Below are positions 51,346 to 62,369 of a stretch of 64,000 nt of DNA, piece after piece. The translations under genes and the position numbers were made by a program. The stretch spans positions 28,811 to 92,810 of the forward strand of contig JALQPE010001673.1 of assembly GCA_030407315.1 (NCBI GenBank). The letters run 5' to 3'. Origin of the DNA: Asparagopsis taxiformis (Eukaryota > Rhodophyta > Florideophyceae > Bonnemaisoniales > Bonnemaisoniaceae). The notes under the pieces were generated by a model. It was not told the DNA's origin. It did not search any database and saw nothing but the letters and a program-made list of their open reading frames with translations. Numbering within the stretch: the stretch's first letter is position 1; each line of letters opens with the position of its first letter.

Positions 51346-52640
51346 ATGTCAGAAGTCGTTCACAAGTGGTTGAAGAAGTCTGCAAAGATGAAGCAATACG
51401 TTCGAACGGATTTGGTAGCAGAAAACTCAAAAGAGGTCGGGGATGCTGATCATCGCATTGAAGAGCGCAATTTATTCGTCCTTAATGACTTTCATGACGA
51501 CTTGATAGACAGAAGAAGTCTGAGAACCAAGAACGGGATGTTTACAAACAGTTTTTATGACAAACTGGAATATGCTACGGGGACAAAGGCAATTCATCTT
51601 ACTATGGCCGAAGAGGAAAGAGAACGAAGTCGTATGACCCCCAGAGAAATAGAACAAGCACTTGTTGTTGGTGCAAAAAGGAAAAGAGTAAGAATCTACT
51701 GTCGCAGAAGTAGAACAGGGCAATACTTCTACAGAAAAGGAAGAAGTGAAAACTCCTTATTTTCCTCAAGCAGAAGAGAGACTACCTGCATAAGCCCAAG
51801 TAGAACAGGAAGTTTCTGCTCTTGTGGAGCAAGAACAGGAAATCACTCCAATTGTCGTGGCTGAAGAGTTGATCCTGCTGTTGCCAAAGCGGTAGAAGAG
51901 GCACCTCTCAGCAACTCAAAAGAAGCAGCAGACTGTCTTGCTGCAGCAGAAGTCGGAGAACAGAAAGGTCCAGCTAAACGTCTTGCTGTGCTCCAAAAAG
52001 AACAGGAACGTCTTTCTGCTTTGAGGACAGAGCGAGACCGTCGTGATAGGGATAACTCTCTGGGAAGGATTGTCAGAGAAGATCGTACTCAGGGAAGGAA
52101 ACATAGAAGCGATACGCAAAGCGTGGAAATCAACTTGGACAATAGTACTCGCATGGACATAGAAAGGGCTGGAAAAGGAGACCATGTTGAAGTTGTGCAG
52201 AACCGCTCTGTGATACTGAAACTTCGAATCAGGACGCCAGATATTAACAGCACTAGCCCGGAAAAGGAAGGAAATGAAGATGCTGAAGTTGACGAGGATA
52301 AATCGAGGAGAAGCAGGGGTTCTGGTTGAAGCGATGAAAACAAGTCCAGGCTGGATAAGAAGCGAAGAAGATAACCCAAGATTCTCTGAACCGGGTACGC
52401 CTGATAAAAACAATGAGACTGAGCCTCCCCGGGAAAAGAATAGGAGATTCAATGCAGGGAAATGAACGACTGGAAAAGGAGCACTACTTTTCATTGATGA
52501 GCGAGAAAACTCCCTTTCAGACGGCAAATTTGCTGAAAAAACTATTTGGGAAGTTGCCTTTATGCATTCCTTCTAGTTCGAGAGTGAAGTATTGTATCGC
52601 AGGAGATATACAATACTGAGTTCCTTATGAGCAATAGAGG
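51346..52640 (+). pseudogene. decayed coiled-coil protein gene
   Basis: An ATG at 51346 opens a frame (MSEVVHKWLKKSAKMKQYVR, MAEEERERSRMTPREIEQAL). The coding signal then moves between frames: E/Q/V-rich sequence (VEQEVSALVEQEQEITPIVV) with in-frame stops near 51799 and 51890, then KEAADCLAAAEVGEQKGPAK and LAVLQKEQERLSALRTERDR from about 51905 to 52329. The repeated E/K/R heptads suggest a long coiled coil. No family is recognised. At least three frame changes or stops are needed to follow it, so it is not a working gene. Confidence 0.5.
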
Positions 52641-53003
52641 AAACGATGGCGGGCGGTACTGGAATAGAACAAGAAGGCGATGAGCGTAATGACGCAGCCG
52701 TCTTCGTCTGCAACATTGAGAGAATGAGGAAGTCTTACAGAGGGGGCAGTTTCGGCGGAGCGCTAACAGAAAAGTCATGGTAACGATCGTAGCGATGACT
52801 TTGCTGTGAGGCAACAAATCATTACAACAGTCACGATTTTCTTACCCCGTAAAAAAATTCTTGGTGATTTTTACCCGGTAAAAATTCTGCCACCACTGCA
52901 AGGAAACAAATCATTACAGCAGCCACGATTTTTACCCGTTAAAAATTCTTGGTGATTTTTTTACCCGGTAAAAATTCTTCAGTCACTGTAATGGCAACGG
53001 TTC
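52641..53003. other. non-coding, near-palindromic TTTTTACCCGGTAAAAA words
   Basis: TTTTTACCCGGTAAAAA occurs near 52867 and 52960, with related copies near 53073 and 53994. A degraded half of the 39-nt palindrome family lies at about 52785-52812. No gene is seen. Confidence 0.55.
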
Positions 53004-53042
53004 CTTACAGCAAAGCCATCGTTACGATGACTTTGCTGTAAG
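53004..53042. repeat. 39-nt palindrome, copy 1
   Basis: Half-site CTTACAGCAAAGTCATCGT, one central base, then its complement; this copy has a mismatch (AGCC for AGTC). Confidence 0.9.
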
Positions 53043-53116
53043 GAAACGTTTCATTACAGCAGCCACAATATTTTACCCGGTAAAAAATTCTTCGGCCACT
53101 GTAATGGAGACCTTTC

Positions 53117-53155
53117 CTTACAGCAAAGTCATCGTAACGATGACTTTGCTGTAAG
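53117..53155. repeat. 39-nt palindrome, copy 2
   Basis: A perfect match to the half-site on both arms. About 75 bases after copy 1, separated by a TTTTACCCGGTAAAA near-palindrome. Confidence 0.92.
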
Positions 53156-53923
53156 CATCTCTTGTAAACGGCTTCTGCTGTAAGCGGTAGGGAGTTTAGT
53201 CCCTCTCCCAGCTTGGGAAGGATAGGAAGGGAAGTGTGAAATCCGGAACATCACGAGCGGTTAGTTTGGACGGGTGTTGACGGCTCTGGGGAGCACTCCG
53301 CGTTACGCTCAACCGGGTCTGAGCTGGCTGCAATACATGGTATCGCAGCAAGAGTGCACAAAATTTGTGCCACCATTTCTCACGGCAGAGACTCGGACGG
53401 CCGAAATCCGACTTCGCTGAAAAGAGCTAGAACAGGTCTGGAGTACATCCAAGACCGCTGGAAAGGTACTATCAGAAATTTTACTGAGCATGCGGGGGGC
53501 TTTCCTCACCGAAATCGAGCATAGCGGTTCTGCGACCAAAGCTTACTCATGAAGGAGGTAGGGTGCTGGGTACCACACCAACCATACCTAATTACATATG
53601 CAGTGTACTCCAGCGACCTACTTAGTATGCTACTTCCTCACTGTACAATGATTTTCAGGAAGTAGGATACGCTCTGGGCCTCAGGCCTGCTAGGCTAGCA
53701 CGGGAGAGGAAGAAGGAAGGGTAGGCATGCAGAAGTATAGAGGCAGTAGTATGTGAAGACTATGGCAGTGGTAGAGAAGTATTTCATGCACCAAAGGGGC
53801 AGGCAGAGTGACACTAGAGACGTGGTGCGCAGGGCGAAGGGAGGTGGAGATGATGGAGGACAACAGACATGAGAGCGAGGGTTGAGACCAACGGCTTACA
53901 GATGGAGCAGTTTACTAGGGATG

Positions 53924-53962
53924 CTTACAGCAAAGTCATCGTTACGATGACTTTGCTGTAAG
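53924..53962. repeat. 39-nt palindrome, copy 3
   Basis: Perfect copy at the start of the second 920-bp unit. Confidence 0.92.
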
Positions 53963-54038
53963 GAAAGGTTTCATTACAGTAGCCATGATTTCTTTACCCG
54001 GTAAAAAAATTCTTCGGCCACTGTAATGAAAACGTTTT

Positions 54039-54077
54039 CTTACAGCAAAGTCATCGTAACGATGACTTTGCTGTAAG
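54039..54077. repeat. 39-nt palindrome, copy 4
   Basis: Perfect copy, second palindrome of the second 920-bp unit. Confidence 0.92.
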
Positions 54078-55009
54078 CATCCCTGGTAAACTGCCTCAGC
54101 TGTAAGCGGCTGGGAGCCTGGTCCCTCCCTCACCTTGGGAAGGGTGAGATAGGAATTGTGAAGTCGGGAACATTGTGGAAGGATGGTTTTGACGGCTTCG
54201 GGCGGCTTTGAAGAGCAATCTGTGTCTTGCTCACCCGGTCTAAACTACCTAAAAAGTTCAGTATTGCGAGAGGAGCACGAAAAATTACAACCACCATTTT
54301 CTCACAACAGAGATCCTGGCGGCCGAAATTCAAACTCGTTAAAATGGACTAGAGTTGGTGTGAACACCTCCAGGACCTCTGGAAAGGTACTACCTGCACA
54401 TTTTCCGAGGCTACAAGAGGCTGTTCTCTCCAATATCAAGCATAGATTATCGGTGCGCAAAATCTACTCCTGGTGCTGTGTAGCACATTGACTATACAAA
54501 ACCGTCCGTTTCCCATTATAATAAACTATACTCTCAAGTAGGTAGGAATCTAGATATTCACTTCACATCGATGGTTATGAAGTAGGTTAGCCTAGGATTG
54601 AAGAACAGAAGGTAAAGGATAGGATGGTAGGCACGGGGTAAAATAAAGGCGGTGGTATGAGTAGAATATGGAAGTGGTAGACAGGAATTTAATGCACAGG
54701 AGGGGCGTGTGAAGTGACACCAGAGGCGCAGTGCATCACAGGAAGGGAGACTTGAATGATGAAGGACTAGAGACATGAGAGATAGGTTGTTGAGGCAAGC
54801 TTCTAGCTCTAATATATAACTACATTGCTCCTCTATATGCTACGCAATCCATTCGAGCAGTCCTAGTTAAAAATGGACTATATGAATGTTTCATTTCAAT
54901 ATCAGCATTGTGCAGTTGAGCCTCTTCAAGGTCCGAAAACTTGTCCAGAGTACGCTTCCAGGCCACTTGAAGGCATCCAGAACACTTGCACTTCGTTCCT
55001 ACAAAGTTC

Positions 55010-55515
55010 AATTTTGGCTATCACATCTCCAGTTGTGAGAATCTGGTGACCAAAAATCGATACATTCTTTCATCCCTACCTCGCAAGCCAGAAGCTTTGA
55101 GAGCAATTAGAGCAAGTTTCAGTGCTCCTCAGAGCCACTCTATCCCTTCTAGACCACTTCCACGTCGTTCCGAAAAAGTTCAATTTTGGCCATCACATCT
55201 CCAGTTGTGGGAATCTGGTTGCCAAAAATCGATGCATTCTGTCAGCCCTAGCGCGCAAACCGGAAGCTTTACAAACGCATAGAACACTTTTCCGTACTCC
55301 CTAGAGCCACTCCAAACCTTGCAGACCACTTGCACATCATTCGGACAAAATTCAATTTTGACCATCACATCTCCAGTTGTGCGAATCTGGTGACCAAAAA
55401 TCGATAAATGCTACCAGCCCATCCACGCAAGCCAGAAGCTTTGAGTGCAATTAAAACTCGTTTTAGTGCTCTCTAGAACCACCCCAACCCTTTCAGACCA
55501 CTTTGCAGCCTTTTT
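55010..55515 (+). repeat. three ~162-172-bp tandem units
   Basis: (A)GTTCAATTTTGG at 55015 and 55177, and AATTCAATTTTGA at about 55349, each start a unit containing CATCACATCTCCAGTTGTG, CCAAAAATCGAT and GAAGCTTT. The units are diverged and show no conserved reading frame. Confidence 0.8.
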
Positions 55516-55606
55516 CGCGGGGTCCGAAATCGTCTCCTTCTTCTTCCCGAGTGAGAAACATCAGTCCCTCTCAGATGCTTACAGAGAAGTTGGTTTACCA
55601 TGGTTT

Positions 55607-55841
55607 CTTACAGCAAAGTCATCGTTACGATGACTTTGCTGTAATGTTTTGTTTTCTTACAGCAAAGTCATCGTTACGATGACTTTGCTGTAATGTTTTG
55701 TTTTCTTACAGCAAAGTCATCTTAACGATGACTTTGCTGTAATGTTTTGTTTCCTTACAGCAAAGTCATCGTTACGATGACTTTGCTGTAATGTTTTGTT
55801 TTCTTACAGCAAAGTCATCGTTAAGATGACTTTGCTGTAAG
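55607..55841. repeat. array of five 39-nt palindromes, 49-bp period
   Basis: Palindromes start at 55607, 55656, 55705, 55754 and 55803, separated by 10-base T/G spacers (GTTTTGTTTT type). Each can form a hairpin with 19-bp arms. The few changes are compensated or at the centre (CTTAACGATG in the third, GTTAAGATG in the fifth). The regular period and lack of coding potential define a small satellite of fold-backs. Confidence 0.93.
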
Positions 55842-56338
55842 CAGCCGGGTAAACTGCCTTTGCTGTAAGAAAACCGAATAGCAGTTCCGACAGCTTGTCC
55901 AGAGAAAGCAAATCCGCCTTAACGATGACTTTGCTGTAAGAAAACAGAGTACTTACAGTTCAGACAGCTTGTCCTGAAAAAGAAAATCCGCCTTAACGAT
56001 GACTTTGCTGTAAGAAAACAGAGTAATTACAGTTCCGACAGCTTGTCCTGAAAACCCATCCTCCTACACAAGTTTATTGTCTGTTACCTACCCTAGAGCT
56101 CTATTGACGTTCCCAGTCCCAGCTGTTGTACCACTTGAACACTCGTGTAATATTTTCGTATGGTGGAACACATTAGAATCATCATTGAAGGACAGCATCG
56201 ATTCCTTTTATTGTTGCTGATAAATCTGCACCGAGGGTTCAAACGCCGCAGTACCATAGTTGACCATAAAGCTGTTGTGAACAGTTTCATACAAATACCT
56301 CTTCTCAAATGCGCGCAGTGCGGACATGAACTCCAATC
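55842..56338. other. half-palindrome repeats, then unassigned
   Basis: Two ~73-bp units (about 55916 and 55989) each carry only the right half, AACGATGACTTTGCTGTAAG, followed by AAAACAGAGTA and GACAGCTTGTCC. The rest, to 56338, shows nothing recognisable. Confidence 0.6.
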
Positions 56339-56938
56339 TCAATATGTTGTTATCACTCGACGTGGCGACCAGCAATCCTTCTTCGTGTTTTGCGAATCTT
56401 CAACCGCATTCTTCGTGATGTACGGTGTAATAATATTTACATAAGCCCTGGCACCTGGTAACAACATCGCCTTTAGAAGCAGATCCAGAATACAACATCG
56501 ATTAGTTTCGCAATGCCACAATCCATCCAGACGATCCTCATCGGCGAGCAACAAGGATATTTCCATACACCCTATCGACACAACGACAACCGCTACTACT
56601 TGGTAGGCAGATAGTTTGCGATGAATTCCATTAGGCGTATTCGGAGTCAGAGTCCAGCACTCCCAAACATCAGCCACTGCAAGAAACGCCCTTTCATCGC
56701 TAGCTCTCAAACATTTTGCAAATAATTGCGAACAGCCGGACACAACGACGTTGCATGTCGCATCAATTCGTCGGCATTTGCATTTCACAGGGCGTACACA
56801 ACCTCTGCAGTCGCATGATGAACGGCATCCAGGTCTGGCGTGTCCCACGCGGCATAGAAAGCAGAGTTGAGTTACGTGCAAATCATGTGCAACAGGTGAT
56901 GGAAATTTTGCTAATAACCGATGACGTCGCGACGTCAT
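56339..56938 (-). CDS. unknown Cys-rich protein with one hydrophobic segment
   Basis: 199 codons from an ATG at 56938 that lies inside a 40-nt perfect palindrome. The N-terminal half is Cys/Arg-rich (CDCRGCVRPVKCKCRR). A hydrophobic stretch (YQVVAVVVVSIGCMEISLLL) follows about residue 110, and a second mild one near ARAYVNIITPYI. No family is recognised. The start inside a palindrome and the lack of motifs leave it doubtful. Confidence 0.35.
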   Translation of the reverse strand: MTSRRHRLLAKFPSPVAHDLHVTQLCFLCRVGHARPGCRSSCDCRGCVRPVKCKCRRIDATCNVVVSGCSQLFAKCLRASDERAFLAVADVWECWTLTPNTPNGIHRKLSAYQVVAVVVVSIGCMEISLLLADEDRLDGLWHCETNRCCILDLLLKAMLLPGARAYVNIITPYITKNAVEDSQNTKKDCWSPRRVITTY

Positions 56939-56949
56939 CGGTTATTAGC
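56910..56949. repeat. 40-nt perfect palindrome
   Basis: Half-site GCTAATAACCGATGACGTCG followed directly by its complement, with no central spacer. It is unrelated in sequence to the 39-nt family, although both contain GATGAC. Confidence 0.95.
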
Positions 56950-58719
56950 ATTAGTGCGCGCACAGTGCGGCATGTTCTGCAATTTGCGGAATACCAATCA
57001 CGGCGATCATCGCCGCTCATGATGAGTGTCGGCAAAATGGCTGAGTCGCTTGAATAGGCCTGCTAGGCTTGCAAACAAGAGTAAGCGGTACGAGCAATAC
57101 GCAAGGCCGCATGGTCGAGATGGGCGGGAATATTGGCCTGCAACCTGGCCAGCATGGAGAGAGGCGTCTGCAAAACAACGTGTGCATTTCGGGTACCAAA
57201 GCGGTGCAAAAGCTGCGTCTAGGCTCGTTGAAACTCGAGCATGACAGCCCACATTACATATATGTGCGCATATATGCACATATGGTCCACCTGCGAAGAT
57301 CTTTGACGCACATTTTTCTTACGCGGAGCGCAGCAACGTGGAATATGCGATGGGGCTTGGAAGACATGGGAATTGGTCACGGTCGTGTCGTCGCGATCCA
57401 GTTTATTCTTCGAAGTAAGGTGCAACAGAGTGGGTAGGTCGACAAGCTTGTCCACGTGAACAGCACGAGCACTCCAGGAAGGGCGGTTTGGCTGGGATGC
57501 TGAGTTGGGTATTGTTGCAGTGGTTGTAATAGGGGGTCAGTTTCGGAGAGAGAGATTTCATCTGCCGGTGTCAAAAAGGTCGTCAATAGAAATTTGTGGG
57601 CCGGCATCTGACGAGAAGGACAGGTATTTGTTAGGTGGGTGTCACGTCGAGGGAATTGCGAGAAATACATTTTCCCCTTGGACGACGCTTTCTGCCCGCA
57701 GAACGTGTTCTTCATCTAATGAAAGTTACTTGAAAGCCAGATTCCGGATGGTCTATCACGGCGGGATCCTGTTCGTCTAGAATCCTGCCACTTGAGGCGT
57801 CCCTTCTTCAACCATCACTTCGTGGAAGTTCTGAACTTGCGCGTTCGCGGTCGGTGTGGGTGAGATGGACGGCACGTTCGCGGTCGGTACCACGTAGCCA
57901 TGCGCGGAGACGGGTGTGAAGCTTACGGAAGGCCGCTCGATAGTGAATGTCATGGGTGGAGGTGGTGGGTGCGACCGAGCTCCGTGACTAGGGAGGCCAA
58001 GCTGTGCAGTCGAAGCGATCGGGGCTGTGCAGTCGAAGCGATCGGGATGTGTAGGAAAAGGGTGAGAATATGGAGGGCAAAGCAGACTGGTCGGGGTCGA
58101 GGAGAAAGGCAACAAGTGGTTTGCGGCTGTCAGCGAGCAGACAAGGCCAGTCGGGGCAGCATAGCGAAAGATAAACATACGTTTATCTTAAAAAATGAAC
58201 GTTCATTTTTGCCAAATCATTGCATATGGTGCCACGTGTTTACACATAGCATTTTGTATATTTACAAGTCTTGTTCACTATAAAGCGTACCTTGCAATTT
58301 GTTGGAACGTCGATGCATGCCCCGACGTTGCCAAAGTATGCATACTCTTGAACATCTCCCACCATGGCTGGTATCGTGCACAATACCCACAAGATGATTT
58401 ACCGACCTTCCTTACCCTCGCATTCATCTACCTATGGATGCCGTTTCTGGACATGGCTACTACGCGATTATGAGCGATTGGTAGAGACAATGAGAAATAT
58501 ACAACGAAAACTGTCCACGCAATGGAGCGCAGTCTCTAGCCCATTTCCTCTTACTCTCGCCCCTCTTCAACAACTTTTCCACTCCTTGATCACTCCCAAT
58601 CTCAACAGGCGCTCAGATTGATCGCGTCGCTGAGGCGTAGAAACGCCTCCATTATCCGACCATTCTGGCGTTGAAAGAGGTGTTTACAATGCGCATTGAC
58701 GCGCGTCAATTTACCAAAA
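56950..58719. other. non-coding or unresolved interior of CACTA element
   Basis: Many short overlapping frames occur on both strands, none with a recognisable motif. A/T palindromic words (CATATATGTGCGCATATATG) occur near 57257-57276. GTCGAAGCGATCGGG is directly repeated at about 58009 and 58032. No gene is called. Confidence 0.45.
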
Positions 58720-60210
58720 ATGCTTCAGCCGCTTTTTTCCGATGTTGTTATCACAATTGGGAGGCATATGATGCTCGGGCCGCGACGTTCTTTCCAGGAT
58801 ATGTCTACTGCTGTGCGTTTGTTTGAGTTGTGTATCGATCACACAAATGACCCTGAACCTATGATGATACTCGCTGAAATACTAATCACTGGACCTGCAG
58901 GAGTAGACAAAGACACAAGTCGTGCCATGGAATTATGTGCAACCGTTGTCCATGATTCTGACGGTTGTTACCTCGTATGTGATCTTGCAAGAAAATTGGC
59001 AGATGTAAGAATGGGAAAGCCCGCAGATATGCGACTTGCAATAGATCTATGTGAGATGTGTATTGAACAGAACAACCATCCACGTGCCATGGTGGACCTT
59101 GCTGAAATTTTTCTCACTGGCGGTCCAGGCGTGGAAAAAGACGTTAATCGTGCGATGGAACTATGTGAAAGATCCCTAGATGGAAGCGAAACCAGTTTCT
59201 ACATTACTAGAGCTGCCAAAAAGTTGATGCATGTCGGTTCTGGAAGGCCCAGAGACATTCAGTCTGCAGTGCGTCTTTGCGAGATGTGTATAGAGAAGAA
59301 AAATAATACAAGAGCTATGAAAATGTTGGCCAAATTGTTCATGACTGGGGCTCCTCACGTTGAAGAAGATATTGATCGAGCGATGGAGTTGTGGGAGAAG
59401 TACCTCGACCGAGGTGGACCATGTGAAGCGCTGACTAAGTTTGCACGTAAGATAGTGGATGAAGCGTGTGGGATAACGAAGTATGTGCGATCTGCAATAC
59501 GATTGTGCGAGATGTGTATAGACAGAAGGGATGATTTGGTTGCGATGATAATTCTAGCCGTATTGCTCATGGTTAAAATTCCAGGTGTCGAAAAGGAAGT
59601 CGATCGTGTGATGAGTCTCTGCAAAAGTTACCTTGAAAGAAGCGGAGACTGTGGTGCGTTGATCAAGTTTGTGAGAAGAATGGCATTTGGAGATTGTGCA
59701 ATATGTCATGATATGCAGGTAGCCGTGCGGCTATGCGAGATGTGTACAGATATGAGAAACAAGCTACCCGCGATGGGAATTCTTGGTGAACTACTTATCA
59801 CTGGATCATCGGGCGTAGGAAAAGACATTAGTCCTGGAATGGAACTTTTCGACAAGTATCTCCTTGCAAATGGATCAAGCGAAAAATTAACCCACTTGAC
59901 AAGGAACATCGCTGATGGAACAGATGGTTTAACTAGGGATGTGCAGCTGGCAGCACAGATATGTGAACTGAATATCGACAAGAAGAACGACCTAGGAGCT
60001 CTGTTGCTTTTGGCCGAGATACTTCTGACTGGAGAACCAAATGTAGAGAGAGTTGTTGATCGTGCAACGGAGCTCTGTGAGAGATATCTGCTTGAGAATG
60101 GGTCCAGGGAAGAGTTGAACAAAATAGTATGGAGAATAGGACAAGGAATATTTGTGGTACTACCACTGACTAGTAGTCATGGATGCTCGGCCTTTAATGC
60201 AGCTATTTGA
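58720..60210 (+). CDS. Sel1-like repeat protein
   Basis: About 496 residues from the ATG at 58720. It consists of alternating helical repeats with consensus A.RLCEMCI...N...AM.ILAE and TG.PGVEKDV.RAMELCE.YL. The G-GVEKD...A signature is that of Sel1-type (SEL1/TPR) repeats, with a ~70-residue double unit repeated about seven times. Such solenoids are protein-binding scaffolds. No signal peptide or catalytic domain is visible. The C-terminus is damaged: more repeats appear in another frame at 60179-60379 and again in the original frame at about 60418-60535 (IQLCEICPKKK, EEPMLILAKIF), separated by stops. The gene probably once extended about 110 residues further. It lies inside the CACTA element, so it may be captured host sequence. 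Confidence 0.72.
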   Translation: MLQPLFSDVVITIGRHMMLGPRRSFQDMSTAVRLFELCIDHTNDPEPMMILAEILITGPAGVDKDTSRAMELCATVVHDSDGCYLVCDLARKLADVRMGKPADMRLAIDLCEMCIEQNNHPRAMVDLAEIFLTGGPGVEKDVNRAMELCERSLDGSETSFYITRAAKKLMHVGSGRPRDIQSAVRLCEMCIEKKNNTRAMKMLAKLFMTGAPHVEEDIDRAMELWEKYLDRGGPCEALTKFARKIVDEACGITKYVRSAIRLCEMCIDRRDDLVAMIILAVLLMVKIPGVEKEVDRVMSLCKSYLERSGDCGALIKFVRRMAFGDCAICHDMQVAVRLCEMCTDMRNKLPAMGILGELLITGSSGVGKDISPGMELFDKYLLANGSSEKLTHLTRNIADGTDGLTRDVQLAAQICELNIDKKNDLGALLLLAEILLTGEPNVERVVDRATELCERYLLENGSREELNKIVWRIGQGIFVVLPLTSSHGCSAFNAAI

Positions 60211-60535
60211 TATGTCTATAGAGAAGAACGATGGAAACTCCATGGTGATTCTGGCCAAGTTACTCTTTGCTGGAGTACCGAATGTCGGCAGAGACGTTAA
60301 CCGTGCAATTGGTCTTTGTCAGAAATATATGTTTGCGAATGAATCCGGAAAGCGCTTATCTCCCTTACGACGGAGATAGTGAACGAAAGACATGGAGCTA
60401 TTTCGGATATGGGTTTCGCAATACAGCTATGTGAGATCTGTCCAAAGAAGAAAGAGTATGAGGAGCCTATGCTGATTCTGGCCAAGATCTTTATTAGTGG
60501 AGATTCCAACGTCGAGAAGTTAATCGTGCATTGAA
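60179..60535 (+). pseudogene. displaced C-terminal Sel1 repeats
   Basis: Frame-shifted continuation of the preceding gene: PLMQLFDMSIEKNDGNSMVI then AGVPNVGRDVNRAIGLCQKY, ending at an in-frame stop near 60379. A further repeat follows in the original frame up to about 60535. At least two indels separate these from the upstream frame. Confidence 0.6.
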
Positions 60536-62369
60536 GCTTTGTGAAAACTTCCCCTACAAGCAATAACTCAGGGCATGTAAAAGCTGAATGTTTATCCCAT
60601 ATAGCGATGGAAGTGATGTTTGAAAAATGAGGAGAGCTGAAGATGGAAAAGGGGAAGTGATGGCAAGATGTGCAGGTGGACGGACGACCGGGCACGGAAT
60701 GTTGAACTAGTTGACGAACGGTGGCGCTTTTATGGTACTGAAAGATCTTTTACCTGCAGGTAACGCCATGGCGTTATGGACGGCAGTTGTTAACGAACGC
60801 GGTCCAAGTACAGGGCAGAGAGGAAGTTTGTACAAGACACGTTTAGAGTGCGATTAGCAGGTGTTTTATGTTTGTGAGGGAGTTGGACGTTGTGGTTATG
60901 CACTAAGCGAAAGAACGGATAAGTGGATTTTGTGGCAATTTTTTATGTTGGAGTGACGAGTTGAGTGTCAAGATGGTTTAGTAGAATTAGGGGCAGAAAG
61001 GGGGCGTGAAGAATATTGGAAGATGCGACTCATAGCACGAGTTCAGCGAGATGATGACGCAGTATATAAATTTAACTGCTACTCGTACAGACCGTAAGTC
61101 AACGCATTTGCTGCAACAGAATAGAGCGCTGCACTACAGTTATCAGGCTCTATAGGACCCATCCAACAAGCGGCACATAACTCGCAGCAACAAGCACCCA
61201 AATCAGCACCAGCGCATCAAGATTACAATCTCACCGACCGTAGTAGTAGTTCTAAATATGATATCGCGTCTCCGTCTCTCGCGCCCCCACTTCTCCCTAT
61301 CGTCCCTCCGTGAAACCAAGCGAGCGCTTTCCCACCGCCTCCTCACTAGGCACGCTGCGCATGCTCGACTATCTCGGCACCGTTTCCTTTGCACACTCGG
61401 GCGCCATCCTGGCCGCGACGGCCGGTCTGTACGTTTCCAGCATGCGCATGCCACAACAATATCAGCGCTGATATTGTTGTGGAAGACTACCGCGAGTAAT
61501 TATATTGATTGATAGGTAGTGAGGGTGAGCACGGGAATTGAAGTACTTGCATCACTTTGCAACTTTTCGCTCCCATCTCCCTCTGTCATACTGACAGTTA
61601 CAAGATAGATAGATTTCTTTTGCATTAATTAGTGGCGGGGCGAGAATCGATGTAGATTAATCTACCCAATTAATTGGGACGGCGCTGAGTAACAGTGTTC
61701 AATGCAAATGTGAGCCCACAATATTCGGCGATAGTGCAATATGGTTCATTCGGATCGTCCGGGTGCCGAAACAGCAGATTCACCATTCATTCACTTGTTC
61801 ATTACTACCTCATGTTTCGTGTGATGTGCACTTCAATGCTCCAAATCATCACACCTACCCAGCCACCTTCCTTCCCCTCCCGAATCCACCCCAATAATTT
61901 CAACACTTCTGCCGAACACACAGAACTCTCCTCTATCTGCTCTGTATTTAACAGACGCCTCAGCCCAGCTCGAATACTTTAACCTATCCAACCATGGTTG
62001 GGTAGGGTGCTAAGGTGCACCCTACCAAACAACCACTTTCTACCACTTCAGACGTATCCCAAACTTTCCTTCTCACTCATCCCCACCCGACTACCAACTC
62101 CGCAGCACCCATGACAACGATATACAACACGTCATCTTGCCGTTCCCAGACCTCTCCCAGGTCGTTGTACACACCGTCGCAGTGGACATTTCTGCGACGC
62201 ACGCCTTCTGTCCCCATCATCCCCTGCCACGCAGTACATCAGCAAGCTGCCTCCGCCACCATAAAAGTAAAAAAATGCCGAAAAAAAGATTGTAGAAGGG
62301 TGGAGCAATGAAGCTGACATTAAATAGAAGAATCCGCACTAAAAGGAGGCCGACTCGCTCAAAACTGAC
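60536..62369. other. non-coding interior with palindromes
   Basis: No supported gene over 1.8 kb. It contains overlapping palindromes TTACCTGCAGGTAA (60750-60763) and TAACGCCATGGCGTTA (60761-60776), a 32-nt perfect palindrome (61451-61482) and a TCCAACCATGGTTGGG fold near 61984-62003. A following GTAGGGTGC...GCACCCTAC inverted repeat lies near 62002-62028. Confidence 0.55.
61451..61482. repeat. 32-nt perfect palindrome
   Basis: Half-site CCACAACAATATCAGC followed directly by its complement. Confidence 0.95.

Larger units (their letters stand above)
53004..54840 (+). repeat. 920-bp tandem duplication carrying the palindromes
   Basis: The segment starting at 53004 recurs from 53924 (period 920). 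Each unit begins with a 39-nt palindrome, a TTACCCGGTAAA word and a second palindrome about 113-115 bases on. TGTAAGCGG, CTTGGGAAGG, GGAACAT and a G/A-rich tail (GACATGAGAG) follow in the same order. The units are well diverged by substitutions and small indels. No gene is supported inside. Confidence 0.8.

Noticed and set aside
51916..52527. Ser/Phe-rich minus-strand ORF
   Set aside because: Mirror of the E/K-rich coiled-coil frame on the plus strand.
60750..60776. Overlapping 14- and 16-nt palindromes as a specific regulatory site
   Set aside because: Short enough to arise by chance. Recorded only as part of the palindrome-rich interior.
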